From Datura wrightii (lineage: Eukaryota > Streptophyta > Magnoliopsida > Solanales > Solanaceae), in NCBI GenBank assembly GCA_035772735.1, contig JASDFA010000019.1, positions 70,718,001-70,782,000 on the forward strand: a stretch of DNA of 64,000 bases, given 5' to 3'. Below the pieces are notes generated by a model. It had not been told where the DNA came from and did no database searches. It worked only from the letters and a program-made list of their open reading frames with translations. Numbering within the stretch: position 1 is the stretch's first letter; every line of letters begins with the position of its first letter. A program made the translations under genes and the position numbers. Positions 20,640 to 31,879 of the stretch are shown here, piece after piece.

Positions 20640-21980
20640 GTGCCTCGCCAGGAGCAGGAGGCTTCGCCAGATGTGGTCATGGGTATGTTGCAAGTCTTAC
20701 ATGTTGATGCTTATGCCTTGTCAGATCTAGGAGCTACTTTGTCTTATGTGACCCCTTATATTGCTAGTTGTTTTGGAGTTAGTCTTGAAATTCTGTTAGA
20801 ATCGTTCTCCATATCTACTCCAGTCGGTGAATCAATGTTAGCTAGGCGGGTGTATAGGGGTTTCCCCATTACGATGTTGCATAGGGTTACCTCCACGAAC
20901 TTAGTAGAATTGGCCATGACAGACTTTAACATCATTTTGGGTATGGATTGGTTGTTTGCATGTTACATTTCGATTAATTGTAGGACCCGTGCGGTGGAAT
21001 TCTGGTTTTCGGGTGAGTCAGTTTTGGAATGGAAGGGTAATTCAACTGTACCAGTTGGTTGGTTTATTTCATATCTTAAGGCTAGGAAAATGATTTGTAG
21101 GGGTTGCATGTACCACCTAGTTAAAGTTAAGGATGTAGAGTCCGAGACCCTGACTATTCAGTCAGTTCTAGTGGTGTGCGAGTATCCGGAGGTTTTCCCC
21201 GATGATTTTCCAGGTGTTCCTTCGGAAAGGGAAATTTATTTCGGTATTGATCTATTGCCCGATACGCAGCCCATCTCCATTCCTCCCTACAAGATGGCTC
21301 CAGCCGATCTAAAAGAGTTAAAGGAACAGTTGAAGGACTTGTTGGATAAGGGTTTTATTAGACCGATCAAGTCTCTATGGGGTGCACCAGTTCTATTTAT
21401 TTGGAAGAAGGATGGATCCCTTCAAATGTGTATTGATCATCGGCAGCTGAATAGGTACCCCTTGCCTAGGATTGATGATTTATTTAAACAGCTCCAGGGT
21501 GCCAGGTGTTTCTCAAAAATAGTTCTCAGGTCCGGGTATCACCAGCTCAGAGTCTGGGAGAGTGATATCCCAAAGACAGCCTTTAGGACCCTATATGGCC
21601 ATTATGATTTTGTGGTTATATCATTTGGACTAACCAATGCTCCTACATCTTTTATGGATCTGATGAACAGGGTGTTCAAGCCATATCTAGACATGTTTGT
21701 GATCATGTTCATTGATGATATCCTTATATACTCCTGGAGTGAGGAGGAGCATGCCGCTCATTTAAGGATAGTGCTGCAAACTCTCAAGGATTGTCAGTTG
21801 TATGCAAAGTTTAGCAAGTGTGAATTTTGGCTAGACTCGGTGGCATTTCTGGGCCACGTGGTGTCAGGTGAGGGCATAAAGGTAGATTCTCAAAAAATTG
21901 AAGCGGTGAAGAATTGTCCTAGGCTGGTGAATCCTTTAGAAATTCGGAGTTTCTTGGGCCTAGCAGGTTACTACCTTTGA
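20640..21980 (+). pseudogene. C protease-reverse transcriptase, 446-codon open frame with lost catalytic residue
   Basis: The longest chromoviral open frame in the window. Residues ~20-130 are the retropepsin (ALSDLGATLSYV with the catalytic Asp; FNIILGMDWLFACY). Residues ~180-446 are RT: YPEVFPDDFPG, PISIPPYKMAP, LLDKGFIRP, WGAPVLF, the YPLPRIDDLF segment, SFGLTNAPTSFMDLMNRVF, FIDDILIYSWSEEEH and the connection start. Motif A reads KIVLRSGYHQL, where the family has KIDLRSGYHQ, so the first metal-binding Asp is Val and the polymerase is dead. About seven residues (KVTVKNK-like) are also missing before YPLPR. The ORF stops at 21980 in GYYL, where the family continues into RNase H. The nominal start at 20640 is simply the first in-frame ATG after the gag stops. 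Confidence 0.85.
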
Positions 21981-22400
21981 TTTTTTGAGGGTTTCTCAAC
22001 TATTGTGGTGCCTTTGACCAAGTTGACCCAAAAGAAGGTGAAGCTCCAATGGTCGAGGCTTGTGAGGAAAGCTTCAAGAAATTGAAGACACAACTCACTT
22101 CAGCACTAGTGTTGACGTCACCTAAGGGTACAAATGACTTTTTTGTATATTGTGACTCTTTGAGAGTCAGACTGGGATGTGTGTTGTGTAGCATGGGAAA
22201 GTAATAGCATATGCCTTTCGCCAGCTGAAAGTTCACGGAAAGAATTACCTGACCCATGATCTTGAGTTGGCCACGATGGTGTTTGCATTGAAGATATGGC
22301 AGCAATACTTGTTTGGGGTCCACGTGGATGTATTCACAGATCACAAGAGTTGCAATATGTGTTCACGCAGAAAGATCTTAATCTTCGGAAAATGAGGTAG
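21981..22400 (+). pseudogene. C RNase H domain, frameshifted
   Basis: Similarity continues in three frames: 'PLTKLTQKKVKLQW', the DCDSLR-like segment near 22150, 'KVIAYAFRQLKVHEKNY', 'HDLELA' and 'FTDHKS' with a one-base loss, then LQYVFTQKDLNLR. At least three frameshifts and two stops. The D-E-D residues can still be traced, but no continuous protein exists. Confidence 0.7.
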
Positions 22401-23283
22401 TTGGAGTTATTAAAGTACTACAATATGAGTGTTCTTTACCACCCGGGCAAGGCTAATGTTGTGGCGGGTAGGCTCTATAGCGAGAGTGTGTCCCACGCGG
22501 AGGAGGGAAAGAAGTATTTAGTGAAATATGTTCACCGGCTCGCAAGTTTGGGAGTTAGATTGATTGACTCGACCGGTGGCAGTGTTGTCGTGCAGAATGG
22601 GTCAGAATCATCCTTGGTGGTTGATGTCAAATCTAAGCAAGATGAGGATCTGATTTTGAGAAAGCTGAAGGAAACGGTGTGAAGTAAAAAGGTGGAGGTT
22701 TTCTCCCAAGGGGGAGATGGTGTTCTACGATACCAAGGTGAGCTATGTGTTCCGAAAGTTAATAATTTGAGGGTTCGGATATTTCATGAAACACATAGTA
22801 CTAGATATTCTATCCATATGGGATCCACAAAGATGTATTGGGACTTGCGGGAAATCTATTGGTGGGATGGTATGAAGAAGGCTATTACAGAGTTCGTAGC
22901 CAAATGTCCAAACTGTCAGTACGTGAAAATTGAGCATCAAAGGACGGGAGGTGTACTTCAGTATATCAACATTCCCACATGGAAGCGGGAAGAGATTAAC
23001 ATGAAATTTATAATAGGTTTGCCCCGCACTCGGAGACAGTATGACTACATTTGGATTGTTGTGGACAGGTTAACCAACGCTTTGCACACTTCCTACCAGT
23101 CAAGACCACATATTTGGTGAATGATTATGCAACGTTGTATATTTGGGAGTTGGTTCGACTACATGGAGTGCCCTTGTCTATTATTTCAGACCGAGGTACA
23201 CAGTTTACCTCCCAGTTCCGGTGGTCCTTTTAGAAGGGACTTGGAACTCAAGTCAAGCTCAACACGGCCTTTCACCCGCAAAC
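22401..23283 (+). pseudogene. C integrase, N-terminal part, interrupted by S1
   Basis: Open stretches 22401-22682, 22692-23120 and 23051-23233 give the linker (ELLKYYNMSVLYHPGKANVV), the HHCC zinc finger (FHETHSTRYSIHMGSTKMYWDL...CPNCQYVK) and the start of the core (WIVVDRLT; then ISDRGTQFTSQF after a frameshift). First and second core Asp are kept. The gene is cut at the CAAAC duplication by S1 exactly within FHPQTDGQAER, so the two halves join perfectly if S1 is removed in thought. Confidence 0.85.
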
Positions 23284-25886
23284 TGTTATACCCCATAAGA
23301 TTCTCGGCACCTAGATGGCCTATTCGCACGTTGGTTAAGCATATTTGAAAGCCATACGTGCTAGAGAAAGGCCCGGGAAAAGACCGGACGAGAAACCTGT
23401 CGAACCATCACGGAGGGAGCCGGGGCAGAGCCCCTTCGCGATGGCAACGTGTCACGGAGGTGGAACCTCCGCGTTGGCTCCGTGACACGTTGGGCCTGTC
23501 CAGGCCCAAGTATATAAAGCCCCAACTTCGGTTTGTGATTTTATAACCTTTATTTTATTTCCAGAAAAACGTAGAAAACAGAGAGAGACGAAGAGGGTTA
23601 ATATATTATCATCCAATTAAGCTGCCAAACGTAGTCCAAACTTAAATTAACCTCAGGTACCAAGGTATTTAGCAGCAGGGAGCAGTCCTACGAAATTAGT
23701 TTCGTGAAATACGGCCGACGAATTGTCGAGCTACCGGACTAAGGTAAGTAGAATTGCTCCAAACTAGTGTCTATGTGCTCCTAGCTGTGAAGTAAATACT
23801 TCTCCCTTCTGGACTCCTGGAAAATAGCAAGTTTTCGATCGTCTTTCGATAAGCCTAAGTTTAGGCTATAATTATATCAAAAGTGACGTCGTCCTTCAGA
23901 ATAAAGTTGTATTTAGCACTAACTAACGTGTATATGAATGCAGTTGGGAGAAATAGCTGGAGTACTGACCGAGCCTCGTCCGACAGTCGGATAACTCGAG
24001 GTTAAGGTATGTGAAGTTGTTCTTCGGCAAGTTAGTACTCTTAGCTTGGTAAATCATAGTAAACTCCGTAATTGAAATTCTCGGAGTTGAATGTTGAGAA
24101 TTAGGTAAGTATAATAGATTATGAGTTGTGTTGCCGTATCGTATTCAGTCCGAAAGATAGTAAAGAATGCGCCAAAGGGGCGAATTAGCATTCCAGATTC
24201 AGTATAGCTTACTGTATGATTAGCAAGCATGTTGTAGAATAAAAAGATACAAATTTTCAGAATAAAGGCTAACAAAGTAAAATCAAATAGACAGACAGTT
24301 TTATGGCTACAAATTAGCCATTCAGACAGATAGTATCCCGGCTACAGATTAGCCAAATAGTTAAATAAAGATTTCAGAACTAGTATAATCAGTAAAGAAT
24401 CAGTGTAATACAGAAAGAGATCAAAATAAGGAAATCAGATTTCAGATAGTCTTTTTCAGTTATACATGCTTGCTATTTATATGTGCTATTTGTTTGTTGA
24501 GACTTGATGTGGCGTGAGGGCACCTTATTGAGCGTCCTCGCCGCCCCTGGGTTGGTAATCGTGTCGCCCCCTAAGCGGGTGGGTTTACGTCACTCCAAGG
24601 AGTGGCATGCCGTCCCCAGTTTGGACAAAGATGGGATGAAGCTTTCCCCATATCAGGCTGATCAACATCATAGTACAGATAGCCCTGTTGTGCGCAAGCG
24701 CCCAGGGAATAGATACAGATACGGTTATAGTTACGGATCTTATTACAGGTGCAGCTCCGATTTCAGATAGCCCTGAGGTGATTTCCGGGGAACCAGATCC
24801 TATCTGTTACTGTCTGCACAGGAGTCCTCTGGACTCAGACACGGTTATTTATATCGGAGGCTATGGCCCGAGCCGGAGACCCAGGGGGCCGGTAGAGGAG
24901 CTCCGAGTGAGCAGATGAGTGGAGTGACTTATTTTTGGCTGGTTTTGACCCGGGTAGGGGTATATAGATTGTTTGCTTGCTTGTCGCCATCCGGCTTATG
25001 GGGGTTGGTATTGGCTCTTGCTTGCTAAATGTATATATATATTTATGTGCTTTACATATATACTAGTAAATAGACAGCAGGTCACCGTGACTACTAACAC
25101 GCTCCTTCCTATTAGTACAGCAAGGTTTGATCTAGTTCCTATCAGCTCTTCAGATTCAGTTACCTTCTGCTCACAGACTTGTTAGTTATGTTATCTGCAT
25201 TTAGTTGTATTATTTCAGTTGCTTTGCATACTCGGTACCAGTGGTACTGACGCCCAGTGGGGCACTGCATTACTTGCCTGAAGGTACTCATAGACGAGGA
25301 GGCAATCCCTCGTGATCCTAGCCAGCGCAGAGTCATAAGCTCCTGTCATCCGGAGCCTGATATTTCAGAGGTTTACATCACTTCCTTTTTGTTGTACAGT
25401 ATGGGTAGGCCGGGGCCTTGTCCCGACCATCTTATCAGTATTTCTAGAGGCTTGCAGTCTGTATATATTTCCCTGTGGTCAGTTGAGCCGGTCGTGTGAG
25501 GCCGTGCAGTTTGTTATAGTTGTTTAGCATTTCAGTTTATGTTGGCGGTGTGAGGCCTTAGTTTGATAGTAGTGGTGACCTTGCCGGTCACGTAGTTACT
25601 CAGCATTTTATTGTTGAGTTACAGATAACTAGACAGCATGGTGGCCTTGTCGGCCCGCATAGGTTTCCCCCTTGTAAATATGTTTCTGGTTAGCTGAAGT
25701 TTCATACAGGTGGCTATAGGCCTAGTCGGCCGGAGGCTGTATTTACAACCGTCATATAGCCCGTTGATTTCATGAATCTGAGTTAGAGCCAGCCAGGCAC
25801 CAGATGTGCTTAGGCTCACTAGCTAGCAGTCTAGATCCTACTAGGGCACCAGGTGCCAGTCATACCCCCCAAGGCGGGGCGTGACA
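23284..25886 (+). repeat. S1: solo LTR, 2603 bp, in the integrase of C
   Basis: Starts TGTTATACCCC and ends GGGGCGTGACA, with perfect target duplication CAAAC at 23279-23283 and 25887-25891. No coding region, primer site or second LTR is present, so it is the product of LTR-LTR recombination. It carries CGTGTCACGG/CCGTGACACG palindromes at 23445-23495, a GGGCCTG/CAGGCCC inverted repeat at 23492-23507, a TATA box, two donor-like sites (AAGGTAAGTAG near 23741 and AAGGTATGTGAAG near 24005) and a GC-rich second half. The ORFs within are not credible genes. The same family forms 1-1536. Confidence 0.92.
23511..23518 (+). promoter_or_regulatory. TATA box of S1
   Basis: TATATAAA directly follows the palindromic block and the GGGCC inverted repeat, about 230 bp from the LTR start. 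This is the expected position of an LTR core promoter. Confidence 0.65.
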
Positions 25887-25891
25887 CAAAC

Positions 25892-26660
25892 GGATGGCCA
25901 TGCCGAGCGAACAATCCATACTCATGAGGATATGTGGAGGGAATTTGTTATGGATTTTAAAGGTAGTTGGGATGATCATTTGCCCTTAATCAAGTTTTCT
26001 TATAATAACAGCTATCACTCCAGTAATCAAATGGCACCATTTGAGGCCCTCTATGGGCGGAGGTGTAGATCTCCCATCGGATGGTTTGAGCTTGGTGAGG
26101 CAACTATGATAGGGCCAGATTTGGTTCACGAGGCGATGGTGAAGGTTCAATTGATAAGGGATCGGTTGAAAATCACTCAAAGTAGTCAGATTTCATATTC
26201 GATGTGAGGAGGAGAGATTTGGGGTTAGAGGTAGATGATTGGGTATTTCTAAAGGTATCTCCCATGAAGGGAGTCATACAGAAGAAAGGGAAACTCAGTC
26301 CCCGCTATGTTGGTCCCTACTGGGTTGTGAGGAGAGTTGTAAGGTGGCGTATGAGTTGGACTTTCCCAAAGAGTTATCTTTAGTTCATCCTATATTTCAT
26401 GTGTCACTTTTGAAAAAATGTTTGGGTGATCTAGCTTTAGTAGTCCCGATGGACAGCGTTGGTGTAAAGGACAACCTCAGTTATGAAGAAGTACCCATGG
26501 AAATATTAGATATTTAGATCTGTAAGATAAGGAACAAAGAAGTAGCTTCATTTAAAGTATTATGGAGAAATCAACATGTTGACGGAGCTATGTGGGAAGC
26601 CAAAATGGATATGATGGCTAGACACCCACACCTGTTTTCTACTGGCTCAGTTCCAGTTTG
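25892..26660 (+). pseudogene. C integrase C-terminal part and chromodomain
   Basis: Resumes the core with DGHAERTIHTHEDM, keeping the catalytic Glu, and continues SWDDHLPLIKFSYNNSYHSS, ALYGRRCRSPIGWFE and RDRLKITQS to a stop at 26205. Another frame follows with the GPY/F-like segment (KLSPRYVGPYWVV) and LDFPKELSLVHPIFHVSLLKKCLG. The chromodomain (VASFKVLWRNQHVDGAMWEAKMDM, ARHPHLF) lies at about 26540-26645 after another stop. Typical order and spacing for Tekay/Del. Confidence 0.82.
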
Positions 26661-26893
26661 AGGTATCAGTTTTGCCCTAATTCTCTAATAAGTTTTCATG
26701 TTCAGTTCATGCACACAAGTTTGTTTTATGATATGGTAAATGTATGTTATGTCTGAATTCAGTTAATTTATGTAGATTTTTTCGGAGGTAGTCAATCTGT
26801 CAGTTTTCAACTTAAATGATCAGTATTTATATATGGTGATAGCTTGTTTCTGAATTTTCTGCGTGTTTCTAACATTCAAGGATGAATGTTCCC

Positions 26894-26907
26894 AAGGCCG
26901 GAGATAT
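26894..26907 (+). promoter_or_regulatory. C polypurine tract
   Basis: AAGGCCGGAGATAT, a decayed form of the AAGGGGGAGATAT of E, directly before the 3' LTR. The preceding 230 bp (26661-26893) are 3' untranslated DNA with the 'aacattcaaggatgaatgttc' inverted repeat. Confidence 0.7.
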
Positions 26908-28154
26908 TATTAAACCTTGAGAACTCAATGATCGGACTCGGGAGTTGAAATGGGGAAAAATTGAAAATTTGGGTTGCAGGTACAAGACGAGTTGTTGGAC
27001 AACTCGGGAGGAGACCCCATGAGTCATTAGGTGACTCGTGGGGAGACTTGTGTGAAAGGATAGTTGAAGGTTCCCACGAGCAAGGGAACGACTCGTGGTC
27101 AGCCACCACGAGTAGTCAAGTCAGGCGTGGGGTGAAGTTGAAAAATAAAAGGGAAGGATCAACCAGTGTACTTGATGGAAGGAGACCATGACTCGTCATG
27201 TCAGGCAACGAGTCCTGGTATGGGTCGTCAGAGGAACTTTGATAAAATGGTTTTAAGGAGGTAGTGAAGTTGACGAGTGGTGGCCACGAGTCCGTTAGAG
27301 GTTCCAGCAACCAGTTCAAATAGTGTACTTGACGGGTAAGGTGACGGATCGTGAGGACTGGCAACGAGTTATCAGGTCACTCATTGGGACCCCTGATAGT
27401 AATTTTTCTGCATTTTTAGTAAGGGTGTTTTCATAATTTCTAAATTCTGAAGGCCTAAACTATGCCATTTTAAGGTATGAATAGGGTCTTTTAAGGGGGA
27501 TTAGTCTATGTTAAGCCTCATTCATGTATGCAAGATTTTAGGGAGGAGAATAGAAGGTGATTCAAGGTGTTCTTCCCCGATTCCCCTAAATTCCATCTCA
27601 GGCTTTTAAGGGAGATTAAGAATCAAGTGTTTCCAGGTATGTAAGGCCATCAATGGGTGAATTTTTCTACACCCATGATCCTACTCTATGATTTTCACTT
27701 AAAATTTCCTTAAAAACTCATGGGGTTTTGTATTTGATTTAAATAAAAACTAGTGATTTAATTATGGGTTTTGTGACTTTTAAATATTATCCTAATCTAT
27801 GGATTTTGATCATCTTTTGAGATTTAAATTTATTATAATATTGTTGATTTTTGATTTTCCAAATAATTAAGCTTAATTATGCATGCCCGATGGTGAATCG
27901 ATTTATGATCTATTATCCTATCAACTCGTCTTTCATGATTAGAGGTTTTTCAGACTATAAGTTGTACTCAACTGTCATGTATGAATCATGTATTGTGTTT
28001 TCTTTGTAGTTAGGGCATGCCTACATTTTCTTTATGTTAAGTCTTCCGCTCATGTGATTGAATTAGATGCATGCTCGTGCCATGGATCAACTTGGGGCCT
28101 CTTGGGGCTCCATGTCCCGTGTCTATAATCTGGGTGTACGTTTGGGTCGTGACA
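26908..28154 (+). repeat. C 3' LTR
   Basis: 1247 bp, collinear with 18021-19274. The start has decayed from TGTTATACC to TATTAAACC; the end GTCGTGACA is intact and is followed by the target duplication CATGC. A small deletion near 27290 removes about 50 bp of the motif cluster relative to the 5' copy. Confidence 0.88.
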
Positions 28155-28159
28155 CATGC

Positions 28160-28912
28160 ATAAAGATCATAAACTGAACTGAATTTCTGTTGATAACTGA
28201 GATTTGGATTATGCTATGTCTGTTTTAAACTGAAGTCTAAACTATACGAAACTAAGCAAAATGATAACATAAACTAAGGGAGTCATTCTCTACTATGGAG
28301 GGTCCCAACTGAACTAGGGAAAACATTCTCAGCTATGGAGAGTCTCGAATGATCTAAGGGAAACATTCTCTGGTATAGAGAGTTCCTAACTGACTAAGGG
28401 AAACATTTTCGTCTATGGAGAGTCCCTGACTGACCAAGGAAAACATTCTCAGCTATGGAGAGTCCCTGGCTGACTAGAATATGAGAAGTACTAATTTGAC
28501 ATTATTCATCTGGTCTATGCTACTACAGCTAATTAGAAACATAAGCATTTACTATTTCATCATACGACATTCGTTTAGAAAGGATTAAGGCTACTTTCTA
28601 CTAACAACACTCCCAAAATTCTAAAGGATCATTCTCATACTTTATCATCATAATGCATATCGTCATGGTACCAAATCATCATTTAATCCACACATCTTGC
28701 ATTTACGAACATCTTTAGATTCATATCATACTGTACACACCTCCACAACATTCAAGTTCTGAGTTCATAGTATAAGGCGTATAACATAGAGTCATGTAGG
28801 ATCCATAGGTTCAATTCACACTTTAGAATATATACATCGAATCATATATTCTATATTTACGTAAAATCCCATATAATTAACTCATACCTTAAACATGTAC
28901 CACGAGATCATG
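28160..28912 (-). repeat. M 3' LTR, second piece
   Basis: Collinear with about 43091-43880 of the other M LTR, including the 41-bp tandem repeats. Interrupted on the right by solo LTR T. No gene. Confidence 0.8.
28274..28476. repeat. Minisatellite in M 3' LTR, five units of about 41 bp
   Basis: Units follow the pattern 'ctaagggaaacattctc' + 'ctatggagagtccctaactga' with a few changes each. The other M LTR carries six units at 43204-43446. Confidence 0.85.
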
Positions 28913-29687
28913 TGTAATGCCCCGAAAACTCAAATACTAGACCCGGTACTTAAATTAGAGAAAATTGAGAAATCTGCATCAGGTCACAAAACGAGTCATT
29001 CTGTGACCCATGGGGAGTGACCACGATTCATTAAGCGACTCGTGGTGAGGCTAGTGGGCTTGATGAAATTTTTGGAGAAAGGGGTGACCACGGGGGTCAT
29101 CACGAGTTGTGGTCAACACCATGAGTCATGATAAGACCCGTGGTCTAGGAAAAGTGTAAGTTCGGGAAGGAGTTGGGCAATGCACTTGATGATTTCTCAC
29201 CACGAGCCGTGGTCCATGCCACGACCTTTGGTGACTCGTGGTCAGGACTGGGTCAAGAAGTAGAGAAGGTGGATAGTGTACCGTACGGGTGCACACCACG
29301 ACTCGATGGGACACCACGAGTCGTGGTGTAACCCGTGGGGACTCCTAGGTGTTTAAAGCAGTGCACCTCATGAGAGGTGACCATGAGTCATGGTCACCAA
29401 CCACGACCCATTAGGTCACCTGTGAGGACTGACTGACAGTTTTTCCCTGCTAGTTTTCAAGGGTCTTTGAGTAATTCCCTACGCTCTTAAACTTTAAACT
29501 ATGTTGTTTTAAGCGCACTTCAAGAATTACTATTATATCAGTTCTTTTTCTTAAATGATTTCATTATTTAAAGCTTCTTCTATGTTTACTCAGAATAGAC
29601 TGTGTTATGTTAGGCCATGGGTTGAATTGGAGTTACTTGTGATCCTAAGTACCATGTCTCATCAGGGTGTAAGCTCGGGGCGTGACA
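28913..29687 (+). repeat. T: solo LTR, 775 bp, in M LTR
   Basis: Starts TGTAATGCCCCG, ends CGGGGCGTGACA, with target duplication TCATG at 28908-28912 and 29688-29692. The empty site is seen in the other M LTR near 43884 ('gagatcatggtagaag'). It has the chromovirus LTR texture with an ACGAGTCGTGG cluster at 28985-29430. It is much shorter than its relatives, so it was internally deleted or belongs to a short subfamily. Confidence 0.9.
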
Positions 29688-29692
29688 TCATG

Positions 29693-30910
29693 GTAGAAAC
29701 ATATATTTAGTTAATGGAACCCATTACAAAATTTACTCCAATTCATAGAAGAAGATACGATAATTATGTTGTTATCATAGGTTCACCTCATACCCAAAAA
29801 ATTTACATCGAAAACATAATGAAAACACATACATACTTCCCATTGATCAAGCTCATAAGTCTAATCTCATCTCAACATATCTATCAAACATATATTCTAG
29901 TTTTTAAGGAAATTCTTATGATCTTCACATATTTAGGCATGGATACAAGTTATTGGTATAATCGAGTGAACAATAACAAAATCCCCATGAAAGTTTAAGC
30001 TAGATCATGAAGGAAGTTCTATAATCTTGCAGTCCCACCATTTAGCACATAATTCAAGATATTAAAATAATTCCATAAGCATAATTGACTTTTACTCCTA
30101 ATGTGTCTTAGAATTCATAGAAGACATAGAATAAATCATCCATAAATCAAAACCCTAGATCATACTTTTCTAGACTGAGGGAATTAGATTCTTAACTAAA
30201 ATATTTAGGGCACAAGGATGGAAGGATATCCTTGTTGAAAAAACCACATACCCGATTCAAGAAGAAACCCCCACTTGAACTTCCACTTTGAAGCCTTGAG
30301 GGAACCTCGTTGAACTTTTGAGTCTTGAGAGAGAGGAGGAAGAAGAGTTTGAAAGTGATTATTGATAGAATGAGGGTTTAAGCTAGTTATCCCCTTAAAA
30401 ACGTCCCATACCATACTTAGAACGACATAGTTTAGGAGTTAGAAGTGTAGGATTTTACGAAAATACCCCTGGAAAAACGCAGGAAAAATCCCCCTGTCAG
30501 TCCCCACGAGGCACACCACGAGTCGTGGGGTAGGCAACGACTCGTGGGGCCGAGTTGTGAAGTGCACAGGATAAATTTCCTTTTTCTACTCTTCTCTCTC
30601 TATGGGTTACTTGATGAATTGTCAGGTGCACGACGACTCGTCCCTCCTTCCATGGTCTCCACTGCCTTGGGACCTTGCCATAAATCTCCAACATTCATCC
30701 AACGGCTGACTTAACAAGTCGTTGTCTACCTAACGACTCATTGGGTCGTCCGTGGTCAGTGATCTAGGTTGCACCTCTTGACTGCTCCTCATGGCTCTGA
30801 CCACGAGTCGTGGGGTCAGTAGGACTCGTTTTGTGGCAAAATTTCCACCTTCTGTCTGAATTCTTTCTTTAAGTCAGGAATCTGATCTTAGAAACTTCTG
30901 GGGTGTTACA
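29693..30910 (-). repeat. M 3' LTR, third piece
   Basis: Collinear with about 43889-45090. The minus-strand LTR start TGTAACACCCCAG is at 30910. Contains the motif cluster at 30500-30830 and a donor-like sequence near 30245 (minus). The 94-codon frame at 29714 is not conserved in the other copy and is taken as chance. Confidence 0.8.
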
Positions 30911-31879
30911 ATATCTCCCCCGTGGGGACATTAATCCTCGAATGTTGGCTAAAAATACAAAAAGGATAGGGATATAATTGAAATCCCAAAATCAATCAAT
31001 TATAGCTAAACCAATGGATTATATGACTCCAACCGATCTTACATATCTGAGCTGAACATCCAAATCATACATGCATGCTAGGGCACAAGAGGGACTGAAA
31101 GACACGAAACTAACATGGAGCTAGATAGAACACAGAGAAGAATTCTTTTCCCTCTAACCAGCAATGAGCTGATACAGACTGAGCCTTCATTCTCAAATCA
31201 CTTTCTGCTACGGGGTTAGAATTCATGATATCTGGTCTAACTACAAAATAAAAGACTTATGAACACGAATCATTCATAACATCTATAGATGAGCACATAT
31301 ATGAGTTAACCTTATTCTACTGAGCTACTAAAGCAACTTCTAAAGACTGAGTTTAAGCTGATCATACTAGAAGACATGAGTTAACACACATAGCTGATGC
31401 ATAACATGAAAATGAACCTTAAGGATTTGTAGAGCAAGACTGGCATCGCTGTCTGAAGTGGTTATCTAGAAATCCTGGGAATCTGCACATTGGGATGGGT
31501 ATAAGTTAGCTTCAACTAAAATACAAGAGAAGTTATCTGAACCTGAAGGGTTCAACATACCACAACTGCTAGGGCTAGAGATCCTCTATTAGCATTCTCA
31601 AGATTCGACTTGCCGCACATACCTACCATCTCCCCCTTAGTTTAAAGGCGTCATTCTAAGGCTCCTGAATCTTTCTTAAGTTCGGGCTAAATCCCTAACT
31701 TGTAGCTTCTCTTTCACCTCTAACCTTCAATGCAAGCATTACACTCACAACTATTCACATCACACATCGACAATCTCTTCTCGACAACCACTACATAGCT
31801 TCTTATTCAAAACTAGGGTTTTAGGGCTAGCAACATGCAAAGAGTAATGCAAAATTCAAAACATACCTGTGGCCACTAC
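30911..31879 (-). other. M internal 3' region without pol
   Basis: From the polypurine tract (30911-30921, ATATCTCCCCC on the plus strand) through about 250 bp shared with 45091-45340, then some 700 bp (31170-31870) in which I see no RT, RNase H or integrase similarity. In an autonomous relative more than 3 kb of pol would stand here. Confidence 0.6.

Larger units (their letters stand above)
18021..28154 (+). mobile_element. C: Tekay/Del-like chromovirus, full structure with solo LTR inside
   Basis: Both LTRs (18021-19274 and 26908-28154), primer site, leader, gag, PR, RT, RNase H, integrase, chromodomain and polypurine tract are present in order. Target duplication is CATGT/CATGC. The M LTR copy near 43085-43095 reads 'aaactcatgcatcaag' without any insertion and so shows the empty site. 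After removing S1 (23284-25886 plus one CAAAC) the element is about 7.5 kb, normal for the lineage. The LTRs have clearly diverged (I estimate about a tenth of positions by eye), so it is older than F. It is non-functional: stops, frameshifts and lost catalytic residues. Confidence 0.9.

Noticed and set aside
24504..25499. Several 70-88 codon ORFs in the GC-rich half of S1
   Set aside because: They are inside a solo LTR with well-defined ends, overlap each other in different frames and have no protein family features.
28276..28476. CRISPR-like regular repeats
   Set aside because: Units are contiguous without unique spacers, sit in a plant LTR and occur in both LTR copies: a minisatellite.
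29714..29998. 94-codon plus-strand ORF
   Set aside because: It lies in an M LTR, is opposite to the element's direction, is broken in the other M LTR copy (43900-44190) and has no motif.
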